64,000 bases of DNA from Steromphala cineraria (taxonomy: Eukaryota; Mollusca; Gastropoda; Trochida; Trochidae): contig OU744721.1 of assembly GCA_916613615.1 (NCBI GenBank), positions 71,615,060 through 71,679,059 on the forward strand. The letters run 5' to 3'. The notes under the pieces are model-generated. The model had not been told where the DNA came from and made no database searches. It saw only the letters and a program-made list of their open reading frames with translations. Shown here one piece after another: positions 22,481-34,458 of the stretch (the first letter of the stretch is position 1; the number at the start of each line of letters is the position of its first letter). A program made the position numbers and the translations under genes.

Positions 22481-25400
22481 AAGTTATGTTTTGAAATATT
22501 TGTTCGCTTGCTTAAACTTCATTTATTTTAAAACCATGCACAGATGATTAAGCCTATGATGAATTTAATGACCTTTTCTTTTGTTTTAACTAAATGCTGC
22601 ACGCTACATAAACACTCTCATGAAAGGGAGTCTTCAACAACCGGATATCTATCCTGACATGGAGATCAGATGAATATATTTGCGGCTTGATATACATGTA
22701 GCAGCTGTCATTGTGAGTATAGCTCCGTCTCACAGGCAGATGGCATGAAGTCACTTTATAAAAGACGTCATAACATCATTACTTCGAGTCTTTATGAAAT
22801 TGATGACGTTTTCGAGTACATGCCGATGTAGGGAGTCACATATATGGTTAACCTGCCCCATAAAAATATTACTTAGCTTTGCAAATATACCGGAAAGGTT
22901 CAACATTTTAATAATGGAACAAAGGTGGTTTGAATGACTTATTACCACTGCAGGCCCGTTTTACTGCCACTTTGTTTACAGAGCATGTAAACAGTTTAGG
23001 TGTGTGATAACTCCAACACTAACTCATCGCCTCTGAGACCGACACAAGAACCTGTGTTTAAACGTCCATTATCACGAATAAAGAAGTTATCATCCATATA
23101 TTCCTCTTCATTATTGTCCTTCCAGCTTCTAACATGCCTTTCAAAGAAGTTAATCATGTAACTCAACGAAATGCATCAGTTTACTTGTAGTAGTACATCA
23201 GATTACCTAGCATTAATATTTTTTTATGACATTTGTAGTGAAATGTTCCGATGTTATCAACTACCAACGAATCTTTATATCTTATAGCATAACTGAAATA
23301 TATCCAATTACTGGCATACAGCACCAACAGATACATTTTTAGAAACTAATTGATCACTTTCTAAAAAAGTATTTTGAAGCTCACTTGTCAAGTGTAACAA
23401 GATGTTAGCTTACTTCCTGTGCCCTTTACTGACTCACTTATCCGTCATATTGAAAACGCAGTTCATGTCTCAAATTGATATATAGATATTTAATCTTATA
23501 TACATTCTATGATTTCATATGAAAGTGTTTTTATAACATAGCTTCAAACAAATTTATAACAAATTTGGTATCATTGCTAATGACTCACTTTATAATTTAA
23601 CATTTGAATATGAGAATGCACATAACTACATATTATCAAAATATACATGGCGCTATATATAATATTGCCCTTAATATTTTCTTACAGAGTTAAGTTATCG
23701 AGATAGCTAAATTAACTAACAGTATTATTTTCCCATTTATGTAACTAATCACGGTACATGTACTTTTTGCCTACATGATAGCAAACATTATAAATCCAAG
23801 ATCACAACAATGTTATTGTACAAAAGCCCTTCTGAATCAATGATTTAATTGGTATTTTCTAGGCTAACTTTATATTACATAGTTTTAAAATCTAAGAGCT
23901 GAGTAACCTAGCGATGTTAAAATATGTATTGTTTGTTTTGCCTGTTGAAATTCTACCGTCCTTTAGCAAAATAACACTTCGTCATTCTTATTAAAGTTTT
24001 ATAACGTGCTTTATCTAAAACAATCTCTATGATGTCTACATCACAGTTAAACATCAGTAAATTTGTTCAATATCTAAAGTATTTTGATTTTCGTATAACA
24101 TGCATCTGACAAAGAACTCCACACTTGAGTAAAGAGAATTGTAGAAGAAAAGATGATACGATCAGTCGTGCTGAAATATTAACCCGCCTTTGTTGACATG
24201 TATGCATGCTTTAACAATGCATTTTCTTTATCCAAAAACTCTCATTATCAGGTAACAAACAGGAAATGAATTATACATTAAAAGCACAATTGGTAATAGA
24301 TCAATGAAAAAGAATGCATTAATATCCGAAGGCATTTTCCATACTCCCACTGGAATATTTATGTGGAATATCCATATTTAATGTGACTAATAATGGTGTA
24401 TATAAGTTTTCTCTTTAATTTTCTGGACAATTGTTCTCGGATTGGTTCCTAACATTAATAAATCAGGGTCTGCCAACTGTAAGTTCTTGGTTCAGTTCAA
24501 CTGTAAGACCTGTCGTTATTATAAGAAGTAAACTATAACCATCAGTAATTGGATCTGAAAACTTTGACTAGGGACTGAACAACAATGATTACAAGGAGGA
24601 TCAAATGTTTTTAAATATAAACGTTTGCTCCGATGTATGCTCTCTTTCCTTCCAGTTTAGGCATGAGAGATCATAATAAGAAAGATATATTTTGTTAATC
24701 TAAGAGAAACAAACAACAGGAATAGAAACTATCTAGTGCATTTCGGGTATGGAGTGGAGTCTGTCGAGCAACTTGGATGCCGATTGTGAATAAAACCAAA
24801 TAACTTTATATTGGCCATTGTCAGTGACAGAAACCTCCAACAGTGTTTCTCTTGATGGAAACTGCCCCACTCATTACCAATTTCATCTCCAATGAATCGA
24901 AGGCGATTCTGTTAATTCTTAGATTGAATTTTTGTCATGATTTACATTATCAAAACGATGGATGAGTGTCAAAAGGAGAGACAAATATCTGCTCTTTGGC
25001 GGTAGCCTACTATCACAATTTGACTCATTTAATCGATCTCAATATCCAAACTTAATGTGTTGTTTATTTTACCTTTAATAGGTCTTTTTCTTATGCTCTT
25101 ATTTCACAACGTGTCAACATAAAACATGACGGGGAAACATCCTCAGTGACAGTTGGTCATGAAGGATAGGCTGTAATGTATAAGGTAAGAAATAAAGATG
25201 GATGACTGATTAAGCTCTTTGATAAGCATAACTGTTATGAACACTTGTTCATAATACTCTTTCTTTCTTTTATTACATTATATACGAAATCAAATAAACA
25301 AACTTAGGTGCGCAGCTGTATCTTTTTCTATTTTATCGAACACACTTTAACAATCATATCTATTCATGATATTTTCATGTTCATTAGTTTTTTTTGCATT

Positions 25401-25590
25401 ACAATCTTTTTTTTTGTTTTATCGTTTTGAACACTATTTATGCTGTTTTGAAACTGAAGACATATAGCGGTATTCTAAAGATCCTCTCAGCAATACTAGT
25501 GTTCGAAATATGAAAGTTTGAAACATCATAATGAAAAGACATGTTTGGAGTACTGTTAGTGCCCATTGACTCTAGCTTGACCAGAACACT
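22480..25590. other. Spacer of repeat array 1, no gene recognised
   Basis: AT-rich. Parts of 23.1-25.0 kb resemble 33.8-35.1 kb (for example CTCCCACTGGAATATTTATG near 24350 and TTCCCACTGGAATATTTGTG near 34060), indicating an older dispersed duplication. No exon or RNA gene seen. Confidence 0.5.
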
Positions 25591-26900
25591 CGTTATTGTT
25601 TCTTTAAATCATTAATACCCACTTCGTTTTTGTATGCGAAGCCCTGTCCTGAAAATTGAAGCTCAGTTGAAAGAACAGTTGCTATGAGCTGACAAACATA
25701 ATAAAAAACAGTGGTGGAGTTAATTTGTCTATCAGACACCCAGTGTATGTTGTGAGATGAAATCATCACCACCTTGTAATCAATACCTGTCAACTGGACC
25801 AGGTGAAGATGGTTTTGCTTTAGGTCGATCCAGTAGTTCATTGCGTACATCATGTTCATTTTCACTAAAGTTAAACAACAATAGCTGACTTACTGATTTT
25901 TTTACTTTTTTTTTAGTTATCTTTATCATATTTAATTCTTTCGATATGTTTGTTGTTTGTTATATGTTATTCATGTGTTTTATAGTAAATTGAAGATAAA
26001 ACTACTGCTTCAACCAGGCATCCTAAGGGACCGTCAACAGCATGCTTGCAATTTATCCTTAACAAGTGAATCTGACAGAACTAGGGACATGTAACTGTTT
26101 AACTGTTTAAAGAAGTTCAGTAATCGTATTTCAACAAAGATTGCTTCCTGGTCTCATTCGCGTCGATGGATGAATGGAATGTATTTAACATTACTATACA
26201 TACTTAAAATAACATAAATATAGACGACGAGAATAGAACTCAATTACAAGAATATTGAACTTAAATACAATCTAAATAAATTTAGATCAACAGGTTTTAT
26301 ATCAGGGCATACTGTTGATAGATTGACTTAAATAAAGATTATCAGGTAAGTGAACCAGATACATTTCATTGTTGCTGTGACGAAGATACATACAAATTAT
26401 AAAATTATGAAAATAAAGTAACGAACAGTTTGTTATTTTCCTGTGATATCTGAATTTTGTTGATGTTTTGCTAAATGACTTTGTCTATCTCATTGAATTT
26501 AAAAGTCAAAACTAAATCCTTGAGAGCCTTATAAATCTGAGAACTGCAAGGATATTGTGTTTCCCCTCTAAAAACGCCTGGGTTCTTCTGTACTGATAAC
26601 GCTTCCTACCAGTGTTATACAACATTATCCAAGCCAGCACCTTCCATTCACAAGGAGATGATATCTTCAACACGTTTGAATCTATTTCTAGACTTCTGGA
26701 TGAAATATCTCAGAGGTGTTATCTGGCTTAAGGGAACCAATCCTGTGGGATATAACACAGACATACCATTGTTCTGAGATTCAATCAACTGGGCTACTCC
26801 AAATGCTACTGCAATATTTTTATCGATTGATAAATTGCAGGAACGTTAACTACGAAAAACACTTGATAATTCAATCCAAATTGGGGTTGTTAATACTCTG
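25590..26900 (+). repeat. Segmental repeat array 1, unit C
   Basis: Approximate limits. Starts with GAAAATTGAAGCTCAGTTGA and the TGTCTATCAGACACC block, and ends with ACAAGGAGATGA, TATCTGGCTTAAGGGAACCA and TAACACAGACAT as in A and B. The reverse-strand ORF 25593-25865 is open in the matching part of B too (see findings) but looks non-coding. Confidence 0.75.
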
Positions 26901-28268
26901 ACACATGTAAATATACAATTTAAACCGAAGATAAACTTTGACACATATGAAATTAACCAAGAAAGTAAACATTAACGACAGCTTTGTTACTTTTGCGAAA
27001 TACTTAGAGCTAAAGGTAAGGTGAGGTAAGAGAATAATAACTCATGATGGAATGGTAAATATTTCCATTTTTTGCTTACACATATTTTTTGCATTGATTT
27101 CAATTGTTTACAGGATTTAAATACAACAGTTATTCCAAAAAAATTGAACATACATTGTTGTTAAAGGATATGCTGTAAGGACACAAACATTAGATGTTTA
27201 AGGCACAACGTATATTTTCATTAACATAAATACCATCCAATACATCGTTTTGAGAACATAGTCTTGGAATTAGTAGTACAGTACAGGTCTAATGGACTAT
27301 CAGCCTCGAAGTACATAACTGACCTAGCAGATGTTGGATGGAGGTGATGAGAGAGAGGCTTCCACAGCTTGTACTCTATACCTGATATCGGGATCAGTTG
27401 CCTGGAGAGAAGCTAATATCTGAAGGTTAGATCAACATCTCACTGGATATAGAAAACATAATAACTTCACATGATAAAATTTTCGATACAAGTATCAGTT
27501 GCGTTCAAATGTGGATGCTGTTCAGGAATTCGTTCAATAATTGAGTTCTTAAATTGGCTTATATACTATAACAACTTATGCAAACAGAATACGCCTCATT
27601 ATATTTAGATAAGCAATAAACATTGAATGAAACTTTTGAAAAAAAAAAAAAATGTCTTCTTGATCAAAGTTCTCTATTTAGATATTTGCAACTTTTCATA
27701 CACTATTTCAGTAAAAAATTGTGTAATCTTAAGCTGTGTAATTAGCTTTTCATTAAACCTCAATCAATATTTAAGATGCCATCTATGGAGTAAGATGTTC
27801 TTCCTTTTATTGATTATTTATTAATTCCTCTTATCATTATCTATTACATTTAATAACTTTCTATATGCAAATGTTTATGATGTGAAACTGTATCATTATC
27901 CTCTGTCCCTGTTAATGTTCTTTCTCCTTTTTGCGTACCTTTTATGTACTCATTTCATTTAACAAATCAGACCACTTTTCTTCTCTATTCAAGTCTTTAC
28001 CAACTGTTGTATGCGTTTGTTTCAATTCAGCATGCCCCAATGGGTTGCCTTACTTTGACACACATTGCTAATGACGTACAGTTGTGTCGGCTGAACTTTC
28101 CTAATTGAAATCCACTCCGTCTTTATTTGACATAAGATTGACAAAATGTTTAGTTCATGAGTATTTTAGCTGCAATTTAATTATATACATCTAAATATAT
28201 TCAATAAACATGATAATAGTTATTGATATTTGTACAGATGACAAACAATACCGAAGTGATATGTAATA
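26901..28268. other. No gene recognised
   Basis: AT-rich, no repeat family recognised. Short ORFs lack motifs. Confidence 0.5.
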
Positions 28269-28388
28269 GTTAGACCATGAGGGCCTGTTGTCTAATCGTT
28301 TAAATGGTTAGTTAGACCACGAGCGCGTAGCGCGAGTGGTCTAACTAACCATTTAAATGATTAGACAACAAGGCCCTAATGGTCTAAC
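28269..28388. repeat. 120-bp near-perfect hairpin (GTTAGACC foldback)
   Basis: The arms, each about 58 bp, start GTTAGACCAT and end in the complement ATGGTCTAAC, with only a few mismatches. The centre GAGCGCGTAGCGCGAG is itself dyad-symmetric. Further GTTAGACC/GGTCTAAC words at 29284-29345 suggest this is the left end of a 1.1-kb element. Confidence 0.9.
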
Positions 28389-28627
28389 TTATTGAGATCA
28401 TTGCCTACAAACGTAATTCATTAAACGCTATGTTAAATTAAAAGTTGATATTTTTTTGTTGAAATGATTGCGAACTATTTGACGGCGACCGTGTCACACA
28501 AGTAATTGACATCAAAACAAAACCCTAGAGCTCGTGAAATTTGCGTTAAGACGCATCCTCACGAGATGCACGTGCAGCTTCACTTTCGACATGCGCATGC
28601 TGTGATTTTGTCATTTGGGCAAGGGAC

Positions 28628-29201
28628 ATGGAAAGGATCCGACGTATGTTGACAGCTCTAGCCTACGCATGTGGAGTCTTAGAAAAGAAGTTGTCCTTGT
28701 GAATATGGTGAGTATTTAAACGATAAACAAGTAATGAACACAAATCGTTTCACGAAACAGTAGTCTATTCAGTTGAGATATTATTTGAATGCCATTTTAC
28801 AATACATGTATCAATAAGTTGCGACATGGCGTGCATCCAATTTCACCATTGCTTTGAAGTTTGATAAGAACTGCTTCATACTGTTCGAAATGGTAACCTC
28901 TTGGTAAACATTGTAAAACCTGCGTTTGAAATGTTGTCATTCCATAACGGAATCGGGATATGAAAGTCTACAGTCCTGATTTCGATGTTTATTTCATTTA
29001 CAGGTGTCGGGGAAGCACCGTGCAGTCATCTCAATGATATTACACGAAAGGCTTAAATACGAATGATGGATGCCGAAATTCTACGGAGGAGATCCTACTC
29101 AATGCATTTGAAGGGCACATTTTGAAATCACGCTGTACATGCCTTTCTGCTTAATGACCTGAAATGCTGCTCGATCTGTAAAATTACTTTTATGTAATAA
29201 A
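28628..29201 (+). other. Possible tiny spliced transcript unit
   Basis: Candidate only. Donor ATG|GTGAGT after 28707 and acceptor TTCATTTACAG before 29004 would join a 13-codon piece (28669-28707, starting MWSLRKE) to 20 codons plus a stop (29004-29066, starting VSGKHRAVISMILHERL). An AATAAA follows at 29196-29201. An overlapping 24-codon ORF (MERIRRMLTALAYACG) begins at 28628 in another frame. The product is not recognised. It sits inside the putative 28269-29345 element and could instead be non-coding or chance. Confidence 0.25.
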
Positions 29202-29280
29202 ATGCATGTTTTTGTTATGTTGTTTCTAATAGAAGTTTTTTTTTATCACGACATAGTCTTGCTCATAAAAAGTAGTTCCG

Positions 29281-29345
29281 ACCGTGGTCTAACTGAAAAT
29301 GAGGTTGGTTAGACCATGGGTCACAACAAAGCAGCCATGGTCTAA
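29281..29345. repeat. GTTAGACC/GGTCTAAC inverted words, probable right end of the foldback element
   Basis: GTGGTCTAAC at 29284, GGTTAGACCATGG at 29307 and CCATGGTCTAA near 29335 repeat the terminal word of the 28269 hairpin, in both orientations. Confidence 0.5.
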
Positions 29346-29423
29346 AAGTGAATATTGAATATCAATGAATTCTGACATTTTCCGAAAGGGGCATGAGGTA
29401 AAAGATAGAGCCATTGGCTCTGT

Positions 29424-29872
29424 AGCTCATCAAGCTTCATTATCAATTCTGCTCTAGAGTGTGTTACACAAAGTTTCAGCTTTCTAGGCCTTATGCTTCT
29501 GGAGAAGAAGATGAAAATAGGTTTTTAGGGTGTGGCCTCTGTGTCCCTTATTAGGGACCACAGTGCCACCAAAGCTACAATTTATAATCCTCACTAGCCA
29601 AGGAGTCTGTACACAAAGTTCCAGCTTTCTTTGCCTTATGCTTCTGGAGAAGAAGATGAAAATAGGTTTTTAGGGCGTGGCATCTGTGTCCCTTATTAGG
29701 GGCCACAGGGCCACCAAATCTACATTTCATAATCCTCACTAGTCAAGGAGTCTGTACACAAAGTTTCAGCTTTCGAGGCCTTATAATTCCACAAAGTTTA
29801 CGGACGGATTGAAGGACGCCCGACACCATGCATGCCATAAGCCCATCGGGCCTTACAGGCCAGATGAGCTAA
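29424..29872. mobile_element. Short non-autonomous repeat with 145-bp internal units
   Basis: Begins AGCTCATCAAGC and ends GGCCAGATGAGCT, short inverted ends. Inside, a unit starting ACACAAAGTTTCAGCTTTC is repeated at 29466, 29611 and, truncated, 29756 (period 145 bp). The units contain CTTCTGGAGAAGAAGATGAA and TCTGTGTCCCTTATTAGG and are highly similar. No ORF. Confidence 0.75.
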
Positions 29873-32800
29873 AAATTGATCATTCAAGGTTTCTTCATTG
29901 TGCAATATATTTATTACTTAACATCACTTTCGGCAAATTTTAGGTTCAAACATTCAATATTAAAACACAATCGTATAAATAACGGTTTTAAGCCAAAATG
30001 AAATTTCGTCATCTACTAGAGAAAATCAGAAATTTGGTACAAGAGAGAGAGTCGAAGTTCAGTAACCCATATTGCATATTTGTACAGTTCAAACGAAATG
30101 ATTAAACGTTTGTTAAACAGTTGTCTATTTAACGTCTATTTCAACAAATGCAACTGATCCTCAAAATGCTGTCGAGTAAAGGATAACAGAAAAGATCTTC
30201 AAATCAAGATTTAATAAAATCTAGCCAGAGAGTCGAACTTCAGTGAACCATTTTACATGATATTTGCATAGTTCAAAAGTAATGAAACAAACTTTTGTTA
30301 AGCAGTTATATATTCCATTATTTATAATCCATAAAATGCACCTCATCCCAAAAATGCCCTCCAGTGAACACGAAATATCTTTAAATCAAATATTTAAAAA
30401 CTAGTTCATAACGAAAACATATCACCTCCTTTACCCCTCTTTCTCTCCTGGCTTGCTGTCGTTGATTTATATCTGATGCTTAGAAAATATTTATTGTCAA
30501 ATAAGTATATGTTAACAAATACAACTAAAGAATAGGAATAGATCTTTTAATATTGCTATTTACAGTGAATTGATAATGGCGAAATGTGATAATTATAAAA
30601 CAAAATTTCAGTGCAAAATATTTCCATTAAATTCATTATTTGTTATCATTTTAAGATAAAGAATTATTAACAAACCCGAATTTTTCACATTTGCTTCTAC
30701 TGGGATATATGAAGATAAACTCTTCCTTAAAATACAGTAAACAACTCTAAAATACTCAACCTGTCGACCCCCTTTCTCTTATCTACCTACTCTCTATTCG
30801 ATGACAATACTCACTGGTAAAAAATGAAATATTGCTGACAGCACGTTAATCCTAAACTTACCCACTCACTTTATTCTAATTTCCACATTACCTGACACTT
30901 ATCTACAATTACGGAAGCTCTCTTTGCTTAGAACTCGAAATTGTGATTTTACAGCTCTTTTATGTCGATTTGAAAAGCACAGTGCTACAGGCCTCGTACA
31001 TGTATGCAGCTCTAAATGATCTTCCTGAAGTGCGGCGTTTAGCTTCTAACAACTTCCTGTAAAGCTTGCGTCGACATCCGCGAACCTATGTCGTCTTCCG
31101 ATTCTGTTGAACAATCTCTTTAGGGATCACCTGCCCTCAAAAGCAAGGCATCTTACGAATTATGAGTGGAAAATCACAATCTAACGTTTTTCTTTTACTG
31201 AACTTTTATTCATAAGACAAATATATGTACGAAACAGAACACTGCTTTGTTCCAGTTTTTTTTGCATATAAATAAAAACAAGATATCTACTTTAGAATAT
31301 ACATTTTATTTCTAGGTGTAGAAAGTACATAGAATTTTTCAATATTAAAATTATAACAACAACAATTTAGACAGACAGACAGACAGACAGACATGATAAT
31401 TCAGTATCTAAAGATAAGTGGCCCAAAGTACGGTTAAAACAATTGTCACATGACTTTAAAACAGATTTGCCAACATGTTTCATAAGGTACAACATCAATT
31501 GTAGCAGCATTATTGATAGAAGTATTTGCATCACAGAAGATAGCACATTTGGATTTTTAATTTCTACAAGCCGAGAATTCTTCACTGACTAAGAGAATTT
31601 GAAATACATATTCAGTCGTAAGAACATTGTGAACATGATAAATATTTGTTTGCTTTTCTCTTCTAAACCGTTGTACATTCAAGGCATGAAGAGATATAGA
31701 TATTTTAAATTTACAGAAACTAATTATTCATTAGTTACTGACTCTAAACACTTACAACAATATAGCGTACAAGTAAGGCCTTAGACTTAATGTTTCTATG
31801 TAGTTATATCGATTTTATAATCAATAATCATTGCGTTCTTGAGTTGCTAGTTTTGTAGTCACGAATTGCTTGGAGACATACAGGGAAACAAAGATTGATT
31901 GGAAATATTCAAATGACAATACACATTCATGTATACTTTAGTTACTGAAATCTTTTTATATTTCTATTGACAGTTTATTCAACAGATTCGACTACATATC
32001 TTGTTGAACATTTATTGATTAAAATCCTACCATAACATATCATATTTAATCTGAAAGTAATTCATCCCTTTCTGATTTAAAAAAATCCCACAATTTATCT
32101 ATCAAATTAACGAGACGTTATGTTATTCAATTTGCATCCTTTGCTGAAGTGTGTCAATCAATTATTTTTTATCTGACTCCATGTTTAGTTTGACATAAAT
32201 TCGATGCAGTTGTTATGGATAAATGGGATATTTTATCACTCGTTTTCTTTTTCATTACTGTAAGTACTCACTTCATTACAGTTATTTGACAATGACATTC
32301 AACGATTTTCTGTGTCATCACAATTTCACAATATATTAACTTGCTGTACTTCTTCTCCGATAGCTTCACGCCTCCATTGAAACAACACTTTTTTCTATAT
32401 TGATGCGTTTAGCATAGTAACATTTTCACTTTAAATAATTCATTGAATCATTAATATTTTAACAAGATGTGTTTAAGTGTACGTTGATTCCTATTAACGA
32501 TGATGTTGGCGTTCAAGTTGTCAGCTTCCACTGTACAAAGAAATGAGTAAATACGTGAAAACATGTGAGTAGTTTGGTATTCAATGAAAGGGAATGCAAA
32601 ACCAAACAGGTCTAAACTTAAAGTTCATTCTCCCTGGAAAATGTAAAACTGCAAAAAAACCCACAAAAAACACGGTGATATGCGCCGCTGACAATGTGAT
32701 CTTATCTTAACTTAAGTGCCACATATGGATGCCCGTTGAATACTCCCCAGGGAGTTGAATTGGAAAAAATGATCGAACGGTGAAAGAATGCCATTGACCA

Positions 32801-32944
32801 GGGGAAACAATGTAAGCGCCTTGAGCAACCACGTGTGGATGGATATGTGCGCTATATAAATATTCATATACTTATACTTTATAATTTTCACGTACATTTG
32901 TTACACAACGACTTCTTCAAAGACCGAGTTTCAAATATCTTCCA
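29873..32944. other. No gene recognised
   Basis: AT-rich. Contains an ACAG microsatellite at 31369-31393. The pair 30030-30130 and 30220-30310 repeats a block (GAGAGTCGAAGTTCAGTAAC versus GAGAGTCGAACTTCAGTGAA), a degenerate tandem duplication. No exon recognised. Confidence 0.5.
31369..31393. repeat. ACAG microsatellite
   Basis: About six ACAG/GACA tetranucleotide units. Confidence 0.9.
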
Positions 32945-33028
32945 ATATCAAGTATATCGACACTCGTATATATCAGTTAGAAATATGCGAGGTGTTTAAT
33001 CTATACGAGTGTTGATATATTTGATATA
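32945..33028. repeat. Foldback hairpin, TATCAAC family
   Basis: Arms 32945-32970 and 33003-33028 are inverted (ATATCAAGTATATCGACACT against ATATCAAATATATCAACACT after complementing), ending in CGTATA next to a 32-base loop. The arm core matches the hairpin at 48539. Downstream sequence has TGATGTCA and TGATGATGT words. Confidence 0.8.
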
Positions 33029-34323
33029 AGAAAACACGTGGTTACAATCCTATTCATCATCCAAGATCATTGTTAATTATGTGTCCAGGCACAATGAACC
33101 CTAAACTACCCCGAAGAATCCGCATTTAGTGACGCAGTCATGTTTGTCATTGTAATGTGATGTCATTACTTGATGATGTAAAAGCATCGTGATGAAATGT
33201 ACTTGGCGACGACAACTATTGTCTAATTTTAAGAGATATTGCCTGATCTTCCACACGCGATTTTACATATTTTTCGATGATGTACTTATTATAGGAGAAC
33301 ACATAGCACACTCAAATTCAGGTCAAATATGATCTTCATGAACTAACAGTCTAACACCGACTTAAACAAATCTATTAGGCTACATAAGGGAACTTTACAT
33401 AGTTATCGTGCATTAGTGAATTTGTTCACAATCAGATAACAATTACTCCACTGGCTTAAAGATTTATGAGTGCAATCCTTTTAGTAATCCTTCCTTCCTC
33501 CGTAATTCTACGTAGTCTTCTTGATATCACGTTGACATGTGACTGTCATGCTTTACATTGGTTTGTAACGTGATCGAGCCATCTTCATATCTACCACATT
33601 TACAACACAGAGAAGAACAGTCTACAAAAACAGCTATTATTCACGCTTATTCATTCTTATATTTCATTAAGATATATTGCATTTCTACGCGACCCTAGGT
33701 GGCAGTGTGTGTGCGCACGTGGTTATTGGATATTAACAGACGTAATAACTGTGACTGTTATCAAAATGCCTACTTTGCTAAATGCTAACTGTGAAGGCCC
33801 AAAAGGAATGATGTCTAAAATCCAAAGGTAAGGAGAATTGACCACCTGTGGCAGAAAGTTTTAATTACTTTATTAAACAATGGCATATTGAATTCTAGCA
33901 ATCTGGTCACAAATAAAAATGAATAATATATATAAGAGGACGACAGGTCAATGGGTACAAATCAACCTATTGTTATCCATGATGGACAGGAAAGCTTTTA
34001 GGTCTTAAGGCGATAATGATAAAATGAGAGACTTTGGTCGAGCGAGGAAAGTGGCCGATATTCCCACTGGAATATTTGTGTGAAAATGTCGATACTTAGA
34101 GCAGCTAATAATAATGTCTGTCTGTGACGAGACTGAAAAGATAATATGTTCTGGTCTTGTCAAGAACGATATACAGTTCCTGCTTTTTATGAGAAAGGTA
34201 TTGGCGAGGGAAAGTTCTTGGCTGTAGTAAAGTCACTTAGCTTTTATATCGTGTGGTAATTGTAAATAGAAAATTATTAAATGAAATAACGTTTATTATT
34301 TATTAAAAACGAACATAATTTAC
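33029..34323. other. No gene recognised
   Basis: Non-coding by inspection. The latter part resembles 23.1-25.0 kb at low identity. Confidence 0.45.
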
Positions 34324-34458
34324 ATGAATGAGAACAAGTTCTATGGATTTACAACTTCTTTATTGCAGTTGCTTGAAAACGGTGTTAGTACCTACACCGA
34401 AACGTCGCACTCTTGCAATAAAGAAGTTGTAAATCCAAAGGGACTTGTTCTCATTCAT
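34324..34458. repeat. Foldback element with a structured loop
   Basis: Arms 34324-34367 and 34414-34458 are inverted with few mismatches (ATGAATGAGAACAAG ... TTCTTTATTGCA). The 46-base loop has a further short stem CGGTGT/ACACCG followed by GAAACGTCGC, reminiscent of the helix II-GAAA part of hammerhead-like motifs found in Penelope-like and related elements. Confidence 0.8.

Noticed and set aside
28269..28388. CRISPR-like or terminator reading of the 120-bp hairpin
   Set aside because: A single inverted repeat in a eukaryotic context, with no repeat-spacer array and no prokaryotic genes.
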